Positions 1 to 9,342 of a stretch of DNA of 64,000 nucleotides are shown here, one piece after another (positions within the stretch are counted from its first letter, which is position 1; every line of letters begins with the position of its first letter). Both the position numbers and the translations under genes were made by a program. The notes beneath the pieces were generated by a model. The model saw only the letters and a program-made list of their open reading frames with translations, was not told the origin of the DNA and did no database searches. The DNA comes from Heterohyrax brucei (taxonomy: Eukaryota; Chordata; Mammalia; Hyracoidea; Procaviidae): NCBI GenBank assembly GCA_028571685.1, contig CM053148.1, forward strand, positions 91,720,001 through 91,784,000, in the 5' to 3' direction.

Positions 1-79
1 GGAAACTGGGGCATTTCTGATCTGTCTTTAGGGTCGCTGTGGGTCAAAATCGACCCAATGGGCTTGCCTTTTTTTTTAG
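1..79 (+). mobile_element. SINE type A, 3' half, cut by window start
   Basis: The window opens inside the SINE body. 'ggaaactgggg', 'tctttagggtcgctgtg' and 'gggtcaaaatcgaccc' match the 3' half of AfroSINE, followed by a T-rich tail. The head lies outside the window. Confidence 0.75.
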
Positions 80-2136
80 CTTAAAAAAAATCACTAATAA
101 GGACTTCAGTAAATGGTCTGCAATAGAATTATGCAAAATTATTACACCTTGGGTGAAAAAGAAGTATGAACATTATAGTAATTTTCAAACATGTCTTTCT
201 TTCCCTAATTTGCTACTTCTGGGAAAATGCTGTCTGCAGTATGTGAAGTTTCTGATTTGCCCCCTAGACTCCATTAACTAAATCAAATCATTTTAACTTG
301 GTGTTGCCAACCTCATTATCATGTAGTATGTAGTTGTCTTTTAAATTCATTACACAGAGATCTTCCATTTAAAGCACGTTAGGTTCTCTACTCTTCTGAA
401 ACCCTTGCCAGAGGTGAGAATTTATAAGAGCTAAATCAGTACCCAAAGTGAAAGACATTTGATTTGGGATGTTATATTGTAGAAGTAACTGAAGCAGTAT
501 TATTACCACCGGAAATTAATAAAGCCTCTTTTACAGAGTTCCACACTTACTCTTGTATCTCATTCTATGTTGCAAAATATTTATTCTTTTAATTGAAGCA
601 GAGTTTCTCAACAAGGATACAATCGGCATTCGGAATGGGTACTTCTTTGTTGTGGAGCACTGTCTTGTGCACTGTAGTCTGTTTAAGATGATCCCCAGTT
701 TTTACCTGTTACATTTTTACCTATTATATCACAGTAGTCACAGCAGTCAACATTGTATACAGACACTTGTCCAATTCCCCAGGTAGAGATGGGGGGCTGC
801 CCTCGTTGGGAATCATAGCCTTAAAGGCACCCATCTCTACTGATTAAGTTTCAGCCACACAGAATCTACAACTAACTTGGTAACAACTGTCTCAAGAAGC
901 AATTAAAACTAACAAGGCATGGCATTACTGCAAATATAACCCCAAATACTGTGTGCTGATGAGTTTTTAAGTTCATATAGTTTTTGCATGTGTCTTTAGA
1001 AAAATAGTTTAGAAACTAACTAACTTTTGGCTAACTTGGAAATGATCGACAGTTTCAAACAAACTCCATTTATCTAAATAGCACACATTTTGCCAAAAGT
1101 GTAGCGAACATGACTGTGGGCTATGAATTCAGGCTATAGATGCTATTTATGCATTAGACACAATAAAAAGTTAAGCATTGTGACTGAAAGTGGATATTTC
1201 TATAATTGATTAAGTTAAATGTAAAATACGAGGCCTTTTGTGCTATGTGATAAACTCTGTCTTCCATAAATTGAAAACTTTACGAAGAAATGTAAATTGT
1301 TGAAGCAAATAGTATATTGCTATCAGTGTATTCAGTAACAATGTAAGAAGATTATTTCTTTCTTCTTAGAGAATTCGTTAATACCTGGAGATTAATAAAA
1401 CTGTAGTATATGTGGGAGAATGATTTCCAAAAACTATTTGTTGATAAAAAGGCCTTTTGATGCATAGGAACTCCTTGATTTAAACCTTTGCAATGTTTGT
1501 AACTTATAATACTTCTTTTCTAGAAAACACAAAATCATTTGGAGATGGATTAAATTGCATGCTGTAAAAATATAAACTATGTAGAATAAAAAGGTAAATT
1601 ACTTGCTTCTGAAGCTACTGGAAATTCTGTATCAATCTAAGGGTTTCTAAGATTCCTTACTATCTCTATGGAGAATCAAAGTATCATTTTCAAATAGATT
1701 CCTGATTTTAAATATTTTGATTAGTTAATTAAATAATATGAACATACAATGTTGTATAAACATAAGTCTAAGTTATTTGTCTTAGGTTTTATTTCCCTTC
1801 CAATGTAACCTAGAATTTTCTTAATTAAAATATCATGTTTTTTTAGATATCTATATTTGAGATAATGCATTAAATACTAATGCCATTGTATTAAATTAAA
1901 AACGTCATTGGTTTAAGAAGGAGATTCACGCACAATGTCTGATCAGTGCTTTATTGATGAATGAATGTCAGCAAGAGAGAAGTCTATTCCCTGGATATCT
2001 CATGATAAACGCATTTCCTGATTTCACAGTGGATACCAAGGGCAGCCATTAGCAATGCTCAAAGGTAGAGAAAGTAGTGTCCATCAGAAAACATACTCTA
2101 TAGACTCCAGATATGAATACTGCTACTAGCAAATGC
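80..2136. other. AT-rich sequence without recognisable features
   Basis: I see no open frame with family resemblance, no SINE and no LINE signature on either strand. The short open frames at 39-281 and 553-786 have no recognisable composition. Ancient degenerate repeats could be hidden here. Confidence 0.5.
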
Positions 2137-2297
2137 AGAAACCCTGGTAACACAGTGGTTGAGAGCTATGGTTGCTAACCAAAAGTGCACAGTTTGCATC
2201 TACCAGCCACTCCTTGGAAACCCAAAGGGAGAGTTCTCTGTTCTATAGGGTCACTGTGAGTTGCAGCTGATTCTATGGTACCTAACAGCAACAACCC
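2137..2297 (+). mobile_element. SINE type A, near full length
   Basis: It starts 'gaaaccctggtaacacagtgg', keeps 'gctaaccaaaag' and 'ccactccttggaaa', and ends with 'ggtacctaacagcaacaac'. The B-box region is degraded ('cagtttgcatctacc'). Confidence 0.85.
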
Positions 2298-2354
2298 ACG
2301 CTAGAAGATGCTATTGAGAAAATGAGATGAGTGAGACAGAAACAAGACCCAAGT

Positions 2355-2397
2355 ACTCTCTCTCTCTCTGTCTCTCTCTCTCACTTGCGCGCACACA

Positions 2398-2461
<64 letters not shown>
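2355..2461. repeat. Compound microsatellite (CT)n-(CA)n-(GA)n
   Basis: A CT tract (about 2355-2382) is followed by CA (about 2391-2414) and a long GA tract (2415-2461). The CT and GA tracts are complementary, so one strand could fold on itself with the CA stretch in the loop. An open frame across it (2327-2527) encodes only simple Ser-Leu, Thr-His and Glu-Arg runs and is not a gene. Confidence 0.97.
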
Positions 2462-2464
<3 letters not shown>

Positions 2465-2656
2465 CTTAAATATATGGAGTTTATGAATAGAAAGCATTGT
2501 CCAAGGAACCATATCAGAGCATCTTAATCTGAGTGACACTGACTTCTCTAGAGTCCTGGAGGTTATAAAATTATAGAGAAAAATATGTGTGTCATGAGTA
2601 CTTGTATGTTTTTTAATTTTATTTATTTATTGTGACTGAGTGACAGTACAATCCAT

Positions 2657-2802
2657 CTGTCATCATTCCCACATGCTCTGCAATACTGCAAAGCTGACAA
2701 ATACTCAGGAAGTGTATTACCACCCTATCCACTGCCACTGAGTTGATTGCAACTCATAGAAACCCTATAGGACAGAGTAGAGCTGCCCCATACAGTTTCC
2801 AA
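2657..2802. repeat. 146-bp direct repeat, copy 1
   Basis: This block recurs at 3282-3427 (offset 625). One mismatch was found by direct comparison: c at 2720, t at 3345. About the first 70 bases are non-SINE sequence; the rest is the 3' part of a minus-strand SINE that stops at 2802. Because the shared part includes SINE flank, this is a duplication and not two SINE insertions. Confidence 0.95.
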
Positions 2803-3281
2803 TTCGCGTGCCTGCCTATGTGCAGCCACTACTGCTCTCCTTACCCGGTGACAGCATGCTTCTCCTTTCTGTTCTATACATGTCATATCCTCTTAACAAT
2901 CTCTGGTGCCCTCCTCTCCACCCTCTCCACTCCCTTCTAGTAAGAGGCCAGTAGGACAATGTCTTATAGATGCATAGTACCATAAAGTGCACACACAGTA
3001 TGGCCACTCTGTGTCAAGAGATGTTATTACCTTTAGTTTTTCCAGCTTCCCAAAATATTAAGATTCAGCATTCTAAAGTTGTGAATGTAGCTTGTTATTC
3101 ACTGCCTCTGGTAAAATTTGTTTCAATGGAGACAATATTTAATGAAACAGAGGAAATCATTTCTACCTAATCATTGTAGTCTGCAGGTGCTTAATCAACC
3201 AACAGTTGATTGACTCACGGGTGTATCTCTGAACCTGATGTGATTTAGTTCCAGATAATTTGAAGAGAAATCTATTTAAAA

Positions 3282-3427
3282 CTGTCATCATTCCCACATG
3301 CTCTGCAATACTGCAAAGCTGACAAATACTCAGGAAGTGTATTATCACCCTATCCACTGCCACTGAGTTGATTGCAACTCATAGAAACCCTATAGGACAG
3401 AGTAGAGCTGCCCCATACAGTTTCCAA
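3282..3427. repeat. 146-bp direct repeat, copy 2
   Basis: Partner of 2657-2802. Here the minus-strand SINE continues past the repeat to about 3490, so this copy holds the more complete SINE. Left flanks differ ('atccat' against 'tttaaa'). Confidence 0.95.
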
Positions 3428-3490
3428 AGAGTACCTGATGGCTTTGAACTGCTAACTTTTTGGTTAGTGGCCACAGGACGTAGCTACTAT
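3353..3490 (-). mobile_element. SINE type A
   Basis: It reads 'actgccactgagttgattgc', 'ctataggacagagtagag' and 'aactttttggttagtgg' in antisense order. It ends directly against the sense RTE fragment that starts near 3491. Confidence 0.85.
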
Positions 3491-4442
3491 ACCACATGTA
3501 TCAAGAGGCAGTCCTGTGGATGAAACAAGAGGACACTTCATGGTGTGAAGTCAGGAAAGGTGTGTATCAGGGTTGTATCCTTTCACTATACCTTTTCTAT
3601 CTGTATACCAAGCAAATATTCCAAGAAGCTGGACTATATGAAGAAGAACGGGGCATCAGGATTGGAGCAAGACTTACTAAAAACCTACATTATGCAGATG
3701 ACACAATCTTGCTTGTTGGAAGTAAAGAGGACTTGAAAGACTGATGAAGATCAGTGAGCACAGCCGTCGGTATGGATTTCACCTTGATATAAAGAAAAAA
3801 AAATCGTCACAACTGGGCTGGTAAACAACATCTGGATAAATGAAAAAATGGCAGGATTGAGGTTGTTAAAGATTTCATTTTACTTGGTTCCACAATCAGC
3901 AGTCAGGAAGTCAAAAGATGCATTTCATTGGAGGTCCTGTGAAGGACCTTCTTAAAGTATTGAGAAGCAAGGATATCACCTGAAGACTAAGGTGAGCCTG
4001 ACCCAAGCCATGGTATTTTCAAATGCATCATAAGCATGCAGAAAGTGGATAGTGAATAAGGAAGAGAGAACAACTGACGTCTTTGAGTTGTGATGTTCGA
4101 GAAGAATATTGAATGTATCATGGACTGCCAAAAGAATAGATCTGTTCTGGAAGAAGTACAACCAGAGTGCTTCGCAGAAGCGAAGAGGATGAGACCGTGT
4201 GTTACTTGCTTTGGACATGTTAGGAGGGATCAATCCCTGTTGAAGGACATCATGCTTGGTAGAGCAGAGGGTCAGTGAAAAAGAGGAAGACCGTCTACGA
4301 GATGGATTGACACAGTGGCTGTAACAATAAGTTTAAGCATAAAAACGGTTGTGGACATGGCACAAAATCAGGCAGTGTTTCCTTCTGTTGTGACTAGAGT
4401 TACTGTGAGTCAGAACCAACTCAAAAGCATTTAACAACAACA
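3491..4442 (+). pseudogene. RTE/BovB-like LINE, RT domain to 3' end, 5'-truncated
   Basis: In an active element this region encodes the reverse transcriptase that primes copying at a nicked target. The frame from 3496 to 3744 holds the RT signature: a GVYQGCILS block (residues 22-30) and the catalytic YADD at residues 66-69 (bases 3691-3702). The frame then breaks at 'gactgatgaag'. Further C-terminal codons can be followed in shifted frames to about 4280 ('gcttcgcagaagcgaag', 'tcaatccctgttgaagg'), then the 3' UTR and an AAC-rich tail ('tttaacaacaacac'). EN and the front of RT are missing, as expected for 5' truncation. Frameshifts and stops make it inactive despite the intact YADD. Family assignment rests on the motif order and on the SINE-like 3' end; it is not L1. 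Confidence 0.85.
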
Positions 4443-4479
4443 CTATGCCACTGGGGTGGCCAAGCTCACACTTAGTGGG

Positions 4480-4615
4480 AATTCACTGTGAGCTTTACAC
4501 TGGGCTATGTACTGCCCTTAAGATCCCATGTCTCTTTAATTTTTCCAACAACCAGGCAAAAGTAGGATATAATAGTATCTAAGTGTCATTTATGAGAACA
4601 AAAGTAAATTTAAAG
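4480..4615 (+). mobile_element. Probable MIR fragment
   Basis: A MIR-like core runs through 'agctttacactgggc', 'tctctttaatttttcc', 'aacaaccaggcaaaagtagg' and 'ataatagtatctaag'. It is strongly diverged, as expected for this old SINE. Confidence 0.5.
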
Positions 4616-5309
4616 AGATAAATTTATTTTAATTCCTGTAGTTCAAGGTACTACTATGAATAAAATAACATGTGAAATGTAGAACTCACATAAATCTCAG
4701 AGCTGATTTCTCCATCACTATAACGCATTCCTGTGATACTGAATCACTAAGATGTAATAAAATGTATTCAAAGTTTATATGAGCCAGGTATCAACAACTT
4801 TTTATGTATTCTCAACCATATCAGTTATCTTTTCCTTTCCATCTTCATAGTTGAGAGGAGTAAGTCTCTTAACACATGTGTAAAAAGTTCTTTTAAAATG
4901 GCATTATATGATTTTCAAAGTTCTTGCCTAGGATTCTGAGGAAGTCACATACAGAAATACCAGTCAGCTGAACCATGGGCACAGCTGCTTTTAAGCACGT
5001 GTGGGGCAGGCAGAAAGCAACGGAAAGGCATCGTTAAATACCTGGTGGGTTTTCCCTTCACCCCCAGTGTTTTTGCTAAACGAAGTAATTTGTTTCTAAA
5101 CAAGCTCCAGTCAGATAATATTCACTCTACTTTACCTCAATTAATCCATCCTTAACTGAGAGTACCAACAAATGTCAGATTATAGAGATACACTCAAAGT
5201 GTCACACTCAAAAACACTCATAGGCAAGCATCTTCTTTTGCAGAAGACAGCTGTGAAAGAGCTCAGTTTTTCTTTATGCATTGTCACTCATTTTATGTGC
5301 ACACACTTT
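4616..5309. other. AT-rich unique sequence
   Basis: Nothing is recognised except isolated A- and T-rich runs. Confidence 0.45.
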
Positions 5310-5430
5310 GTCTCAATTCAAAGTCACTTAATCTAAGTAAAATACTTGCAAAGCAGGTGTTCTCATCTCTTTTTTATATGCATGGAAATTAAGGCTTAGG
5401 ATCACGAAAACACTTGCACAAACTCTGTAT
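5310..5430 (+). mobile_element. Probable MIR fragment
   Basis: It resembles the MIR 3' core: 'caggtgttctcatctc', 'catggaaattaaggctta' and 'aaaacacttgcacaaact' stand where MIR has its lowered-copper 'aaactgaggctcagag...acttgcccaaggtc' pattern. Confidence 0.45.
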
Positions 5431-5645
5431 TCCTTCTGCCAGGTTTTGTGTTTCACCTTATTATCTTGTCTAGCTCATCTTTGTTTCTAACCTGGTCGTT
5501 TAGCAAAATTATCTTCGAAGGTTATGTTTCTCAGTTATCACTTAAAATAGTATTAAATAAATTAATTTTAAAGCTGAATGTGCCCTAGAGAGCTTCAAAA
5601 TTGATTAACTAATAAAGAATAAAATCAACTGAATTATAAATTAAC

Positions 5646-5857
5646 TAGCTGCCTTGAAGTCCATTCTGACTCACAGAGATCAGGTGTGTGTCGATCCAGC
5701 AGACCCAGTGGAACAGTGCTACAAGAGAATTTTCAATAGCTAGGTTTTTTTGGAAGATTGCCAGGCACCTTCTTCCAAGGCACCTCTGGATGAGCTCCAA
5801 CCTTCAAACTTTTGATTAGCAGCCCAAAGCTTTAACCATGTGTACCACCAGAGACTT
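5646..5857 (-). mobile_element. SINE type B
   Basis: Antisense landmarks are 'gaagattgccaggcaccttc', 'aaggcacctctggatgagct' and 'ttagcagcccaaagc'. The head ends 'gtgtaccaccagagact'. The body is the longer type with an RTE-like middle. Confidence 0.75.
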
Positions 5858-5895
5858 CAAATACTAAATTATGACCACCAAGATCCATAAGCTAT

Positions 5896-6057
5896 AAACC
5901 ACGCCAAATCCACAGCCGTCCAGTCAGTTCTGACTCACAGCAACCCGACAGGTCAGTGCAGAACTGCCCCACCAAGTTTCCAAGGACTGCCTGGTGGATT
6001 CGAACCACCAAGCTTTTGATTAGGAGTTGAAGCGCTTTTAACTATGCCACCAGCATT
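5896..6057 (-). mobile_element. SINE type A
   Basis: All landmarks are present in antisense order: 'ccgtccagtcagttctgac', 'gcagaactgccccacc', 'tttccaaggactgcctggt', 'attcgaaccacc'. Confidence 0.85.
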
Positions 6058-6191
6058 TCTATTAAGTGATAAAAATATACAAAATACATCAAAGCAGACA
6101 TTAGAATATAATTTTCACTTATTTTACAGAACTTCAAGAAGTGAAACTTGGAACAATAGATGGACTCAATGGTCTGGAAGAATGTTCTAGT

Positions 6192-6220
6192 AAAAACTCG
6201 TTGCCATCAACTCAACTTTT
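6192..6220 (-). mobile_element. SINE 3'-end remnant next to a full SINE
   Basis: 'aaaaactcgttgccatcaac' resembles the start of a minus-strand SINE but stops after about 29 bases. The full SINE at 6231-6395 begins just downstream, after its target duplication. Confidence 0.5.
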
Positions 6221-6230
6221 GTTCATAAAA

Positions 6231-6395
6231 GGAAAAACCAAACCTATGGTCGTAGAGTTGATTCTGGTTTATAACAACCACGTAAGACAGAGTAGGACTG
6301 CTCCACAGAGTTCCCAAGAAACACCTGGCGGATTCGAGCTGCCAGCCTTTTGGTGAGCAGCTATGGCTCCTAACCACTAAGCAACTAGAGTTTTG
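6231..6395 (-). mobile_element. SINE type A with 10-bp target-site duplication
   Basis: It is a complete antisense SINE ('aaaaaccaaacctatgg' to 'ctaaccactaagcaac'). 'gttcataaaa' flanks it at 6221-6230 and 6396-6405, a clean target-site duplication that fixes its ends and shows LINE-mediated insertion. Confidence 0.9.
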
Positions 6396-6547
6396 GTTCA
6401 TAAAACCCTGTATTTTCTCATGTTCAAATTGAAATTATCTTTTTTTTAAAATAAGAAACTTAGATTTATAAACTGCTAGTTTTGAGCAGATGGACACTGC
6501 CTTAGAGGGAAATATGTACAGCAAATGTAATGTGTGGCAATTTCTTC

Positions 6548-6702
6548 TACTAACCCCATTGCCACTGAATCAATTTTGACCCCTAGTGATCCTATAGGAC
6601 AGAGTAGAACTGTTCCATCTAGTTTTCAAGAAGCAACCACTAGTTTCGAACTGCTGACTGTTTGGATAGAGCTGACCGACCACTTAGACACTCTGTCACC
6701 AT
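6548..6702 (-). mobile_element. SINE type A
   Basis: 'cattgccactgaatcaattt', 'ctataggacagagtagaact' and 'tagtttcgaactgctgac' are clear. The head is diverged after 'tttggatagagctgacc'. Confidence 0.82.
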
Positions 6703-7763
6703 GGCTTATTTCTGCCAAGTTTTGATGTTAGAATAATGACAAAGCAATTTAAACAATTTCTTAGTATGTCTAAATGGCTTATATATGTTTAGAACTTCGA
6801 TGAATTGCTTTACAATTATTTTAACAGTAAAATTTAACAAAAGTAATGCTCAAATTCCAGAAATTGTCAAATTCTACAGAAATCAAGATCACCTGTGTTT
6901 GCTAAAATGCAAATTAGCCCCAGTAGCAAGCAATCCAGTTAAAATTTTAACATTTCCAATTAACTCCAGAGATTAAATGGAACATTTTCATGGAATGCTA
7001 GTGGTAGCTGATTCTTCACTTAGTTTAATGTCATAACATTTTGAAAGCAGGTACCACTTACTTTGTCTAACTTCTGTCATTCTCTTGATTATAAAACCAG
7101 ATCAATCCTAGCTGGCACAATCACTTCCTCAAAGAGAGGACTGTTTTTCTTTTTTAATGTATTTTTTTACTTCCAGGCTTGCTTCATTTATAAAACAATA
7201 TGCTAGCTGAAGGTAAAAATAAACAAACAGAAAAAGTCATTTCTTACTAGTCTTTATTCCCAGCTATGTAGTACAATATTTTGTACTTATTTGGTGCCCA
7301 GAAACTCTTTATCATGTAGATGAAGGATTAATAAATTAAAGAATAAAATTTTTTTCATGGAATGTATCACCTGTAAAAAAAGATGCGAAAAGTTAGTTAT
7401 ATTAATTTAAAGCTAATCCATATAAAGATAATCCGATTAGTTATTAATCTATTGAAAAAAACAAATTGGAAAAATTGAAGCGATAGGAAGAAAGTGGACC
7501 AGGAGGCAGAAAAGCTGGACTTCCTGCCTAGTTTTCCACCTGAGAGCTCCTTAAACCTTGTTTTCTTCAACTCTCATGTGAGTCTGTTCTATGCTTTCCC
7601 CTGCTGTCTACAAATACCCTTTAAAATCTGATCAGACATTACCCTGGAACATTAAAATACCTGGCTGAAATGTCAACAAACACATTTAAGCTCTGAGTGA
7701 TTCAGTGGCAAAGATATTTTTGGAATATAGATGCTGTATTAAGAGATATCATATGCTAAACAC
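6703..7763. other. AT-rich unique sequence
   Basis: No feature is recognised. An open frame at 6785-6976 has no family resemblance. Confidence 0.45.
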
Positions 7764-7925
7764 AAAACAAAACCAAACTCCTCACTGTCGACTCACTTCT
7801 GACTCATTCCTGTCTTACTGAACGAAATAGAACTGCCCCAAAGGATTTCCAGCAAGTGGTTGGTGGATTTAAACTGATGGCCTTTTGGTTAGAAGCTAAG
7901 CTCTTACCCACTGTAGCACCAGCAT
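7764..7925 (-). mobile_element. SINE type A
   Basis: It runs from 'aaaacaaaaccaaactcct' to 'ccactgtagcaccagcatt'. The middle carries 'aatagaactgccccaaagg' and 'ggccttttggttagaagc'. Confidence 0.88.
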
Positions 7926-7960
7926 TCTGTCATACACTAGCATATACCTAATCATTGTTC

Positions 7961-8246
7961 ACTGCCACTGAGTTGGCCTATGATTACCATAGTAACCCGA
8001 TGCACTGGGAGATCAGATCAGAGTGATGGTTCCATAAGGCTTTCATCGGCTGACTGGGCGAGGCCTTTCTTCTTAGTTTGCCATAGTCTGGAAGCTCTGC
8101 TGAAATCTTTTCAACATTATAGCAGCACACAGTACACAAGCTTTCCTCACAAATGTAATGATTGTGCTTGAATTTCTCTGGCTGGAAATACAGCACGTCT
8201 TCTGTGTGCAAGGTGAGTATGCTACCACTGAGCCATTACTACCCCA
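7961..8246 (-). mobile_element. SINE type D: tRNA-Gly-like head on an RTE-like body
   Basis: Read on the minus strand, the head at about 8246-8170 resembles tRNA-Gly: the stretch 'gctaccactgagccattac' is the antisense of the A-box half, and 'ggctggaaatacagc' corresponds to the antisense T-arm. The body ('gcgaggcctttcttcttag', 'agtctggaagctctgctgaa', 'cattatagcagcacac') resembles the RTE 5' UTR, and the 3' tail ('actgccactgagttggcc') matches AfroSINE. It is about 285 bp and longer than types A-C. RNA polymerase III would start from the head; here the element is too diverged to be active. Confidence 0.65.
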
Positions 8247-8300
8247 AAAATATGTATTGTAAATTTTAAAAGACAATAAAATCTATTTACTTTTTTGGGA

Positions 8301-8460
8301 ACATCCTGGGGGTGTAGTGGTTAAGTGCTACATCTGCTAATGTGAAGGTTACAATCCATCATGTGCTCCTTGGAAACTGTGGAGTGGTTCTACTCTGTCC
8401 TATTGGGTTGCTATGAGTCAGAATTGACTTGATGACACTGGTCTTGGTTTTTCTTGGTTT
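8301..8460 (+). mobile_element. SINE type A
   Basis: 'ggtgtagtggttaagtgcta', 'tgctccttggaaactgtgg' and 'ctatgagtcagaattgactt' identify it. The B-box region reads 'gttacaatccatc', a strongly altered form. Confidence 0.88.
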
Positions 8461-9189
8461 ACTTATTTTAATGAATTGTTTTCAAATAGTAAAGATAATA
8501 TTTTGTTATTAGGAAATTTAGCGCATTAAAGTAGACTACCTTAAAAGATTGTGGAGAAAGAGATTTTTTGCAATTTATGTGTTGCAATTATTAATTCAGT
8601 ATGTGCATATAATACCCAGTATCCAAATAAGAAACAGTTTAAAGATCTCAGCATATTTTATTGACAAAATGGATCACTCCAAGTTCAAAGAGGAGCTATT
8701 GTAGAAGAGCAGGCCAATACCTCTTTTCATATTGGTTTGTAAAGCTGTAACCATCACTAAAAAACCTCAAGAATTTTGTTGTTGAAATTTTTAGTCTTTT
8801 ATGAGTTTACTCATCAGCTCAAGAACAGTAAATCTGCATTTTTATAGTGCATGAGGGTGTGAAAATTTGTATTTTTGTACATTGCCTAAAATGCATATAA
8901 TTCAAAACTGAGGACTACAGTTTATTTTTGTAGCTCAGAGCTAAAGTTAGGGAGAGGATAACTAAGATCAGAGTTTTATTTCAACTTTTAATAGTCTACA
9001 ATTAGAATATTTTGGAATATAATTTCTTTGCTTCAAATACTTTACTACCTGCCAAAGCACAGCTGAAGGAAATAGACCTTCTACAAAGAATAGGATTTTC
9101 AGATACCAAATTCTAAGCTTATGTATAAATTCAAAAGTGAATCTCTTGAACTAATATAGGACTTTAATTTTAGGTGGCTGTCAAACCTG
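8461..9189. other. AT-rich unique sequence
   Basis: No repeat or coding signature is recognised. Confidence 0.45.
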
Positions 9190-9342
9190 ATATCATAGCA
9201 GTGTCTGCTAAGCAAAAGGTTGGCAGTTCGAATTTTCCAGGCACTCCTTGGAAACTCAATGAAACTGTTCTGCTCTGTCCCATAGGCCTCTACGAGTCAG
9301 AATTAACTTGATGGCAGTGGGTTTGGTTTTATTTTTGGTTTT
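9190..9342 (+). mobile_element. SINE type A, head degraded
   Basis: 'ctgctaagcaaaaggttgg', 'cagttcgaattttccagg' (B-box kept) and 'gtgggtttggttttattttt' (tail) are clear. The first 20 bases of the head are not recognisable. Confidence 0.85.

Noticed and set aside
2327-2527. Open frame of 66 codons with Ser-Leu, His-Thr and Glu-Arg runs
   Set aside because: It is translation of the microsatellite.
3496-3744. Reverse transcriptase frame with intact YADD as an active gene
   Set aside because: 5' part of the LINE is missing, and the frame is broken shortly after the motif.
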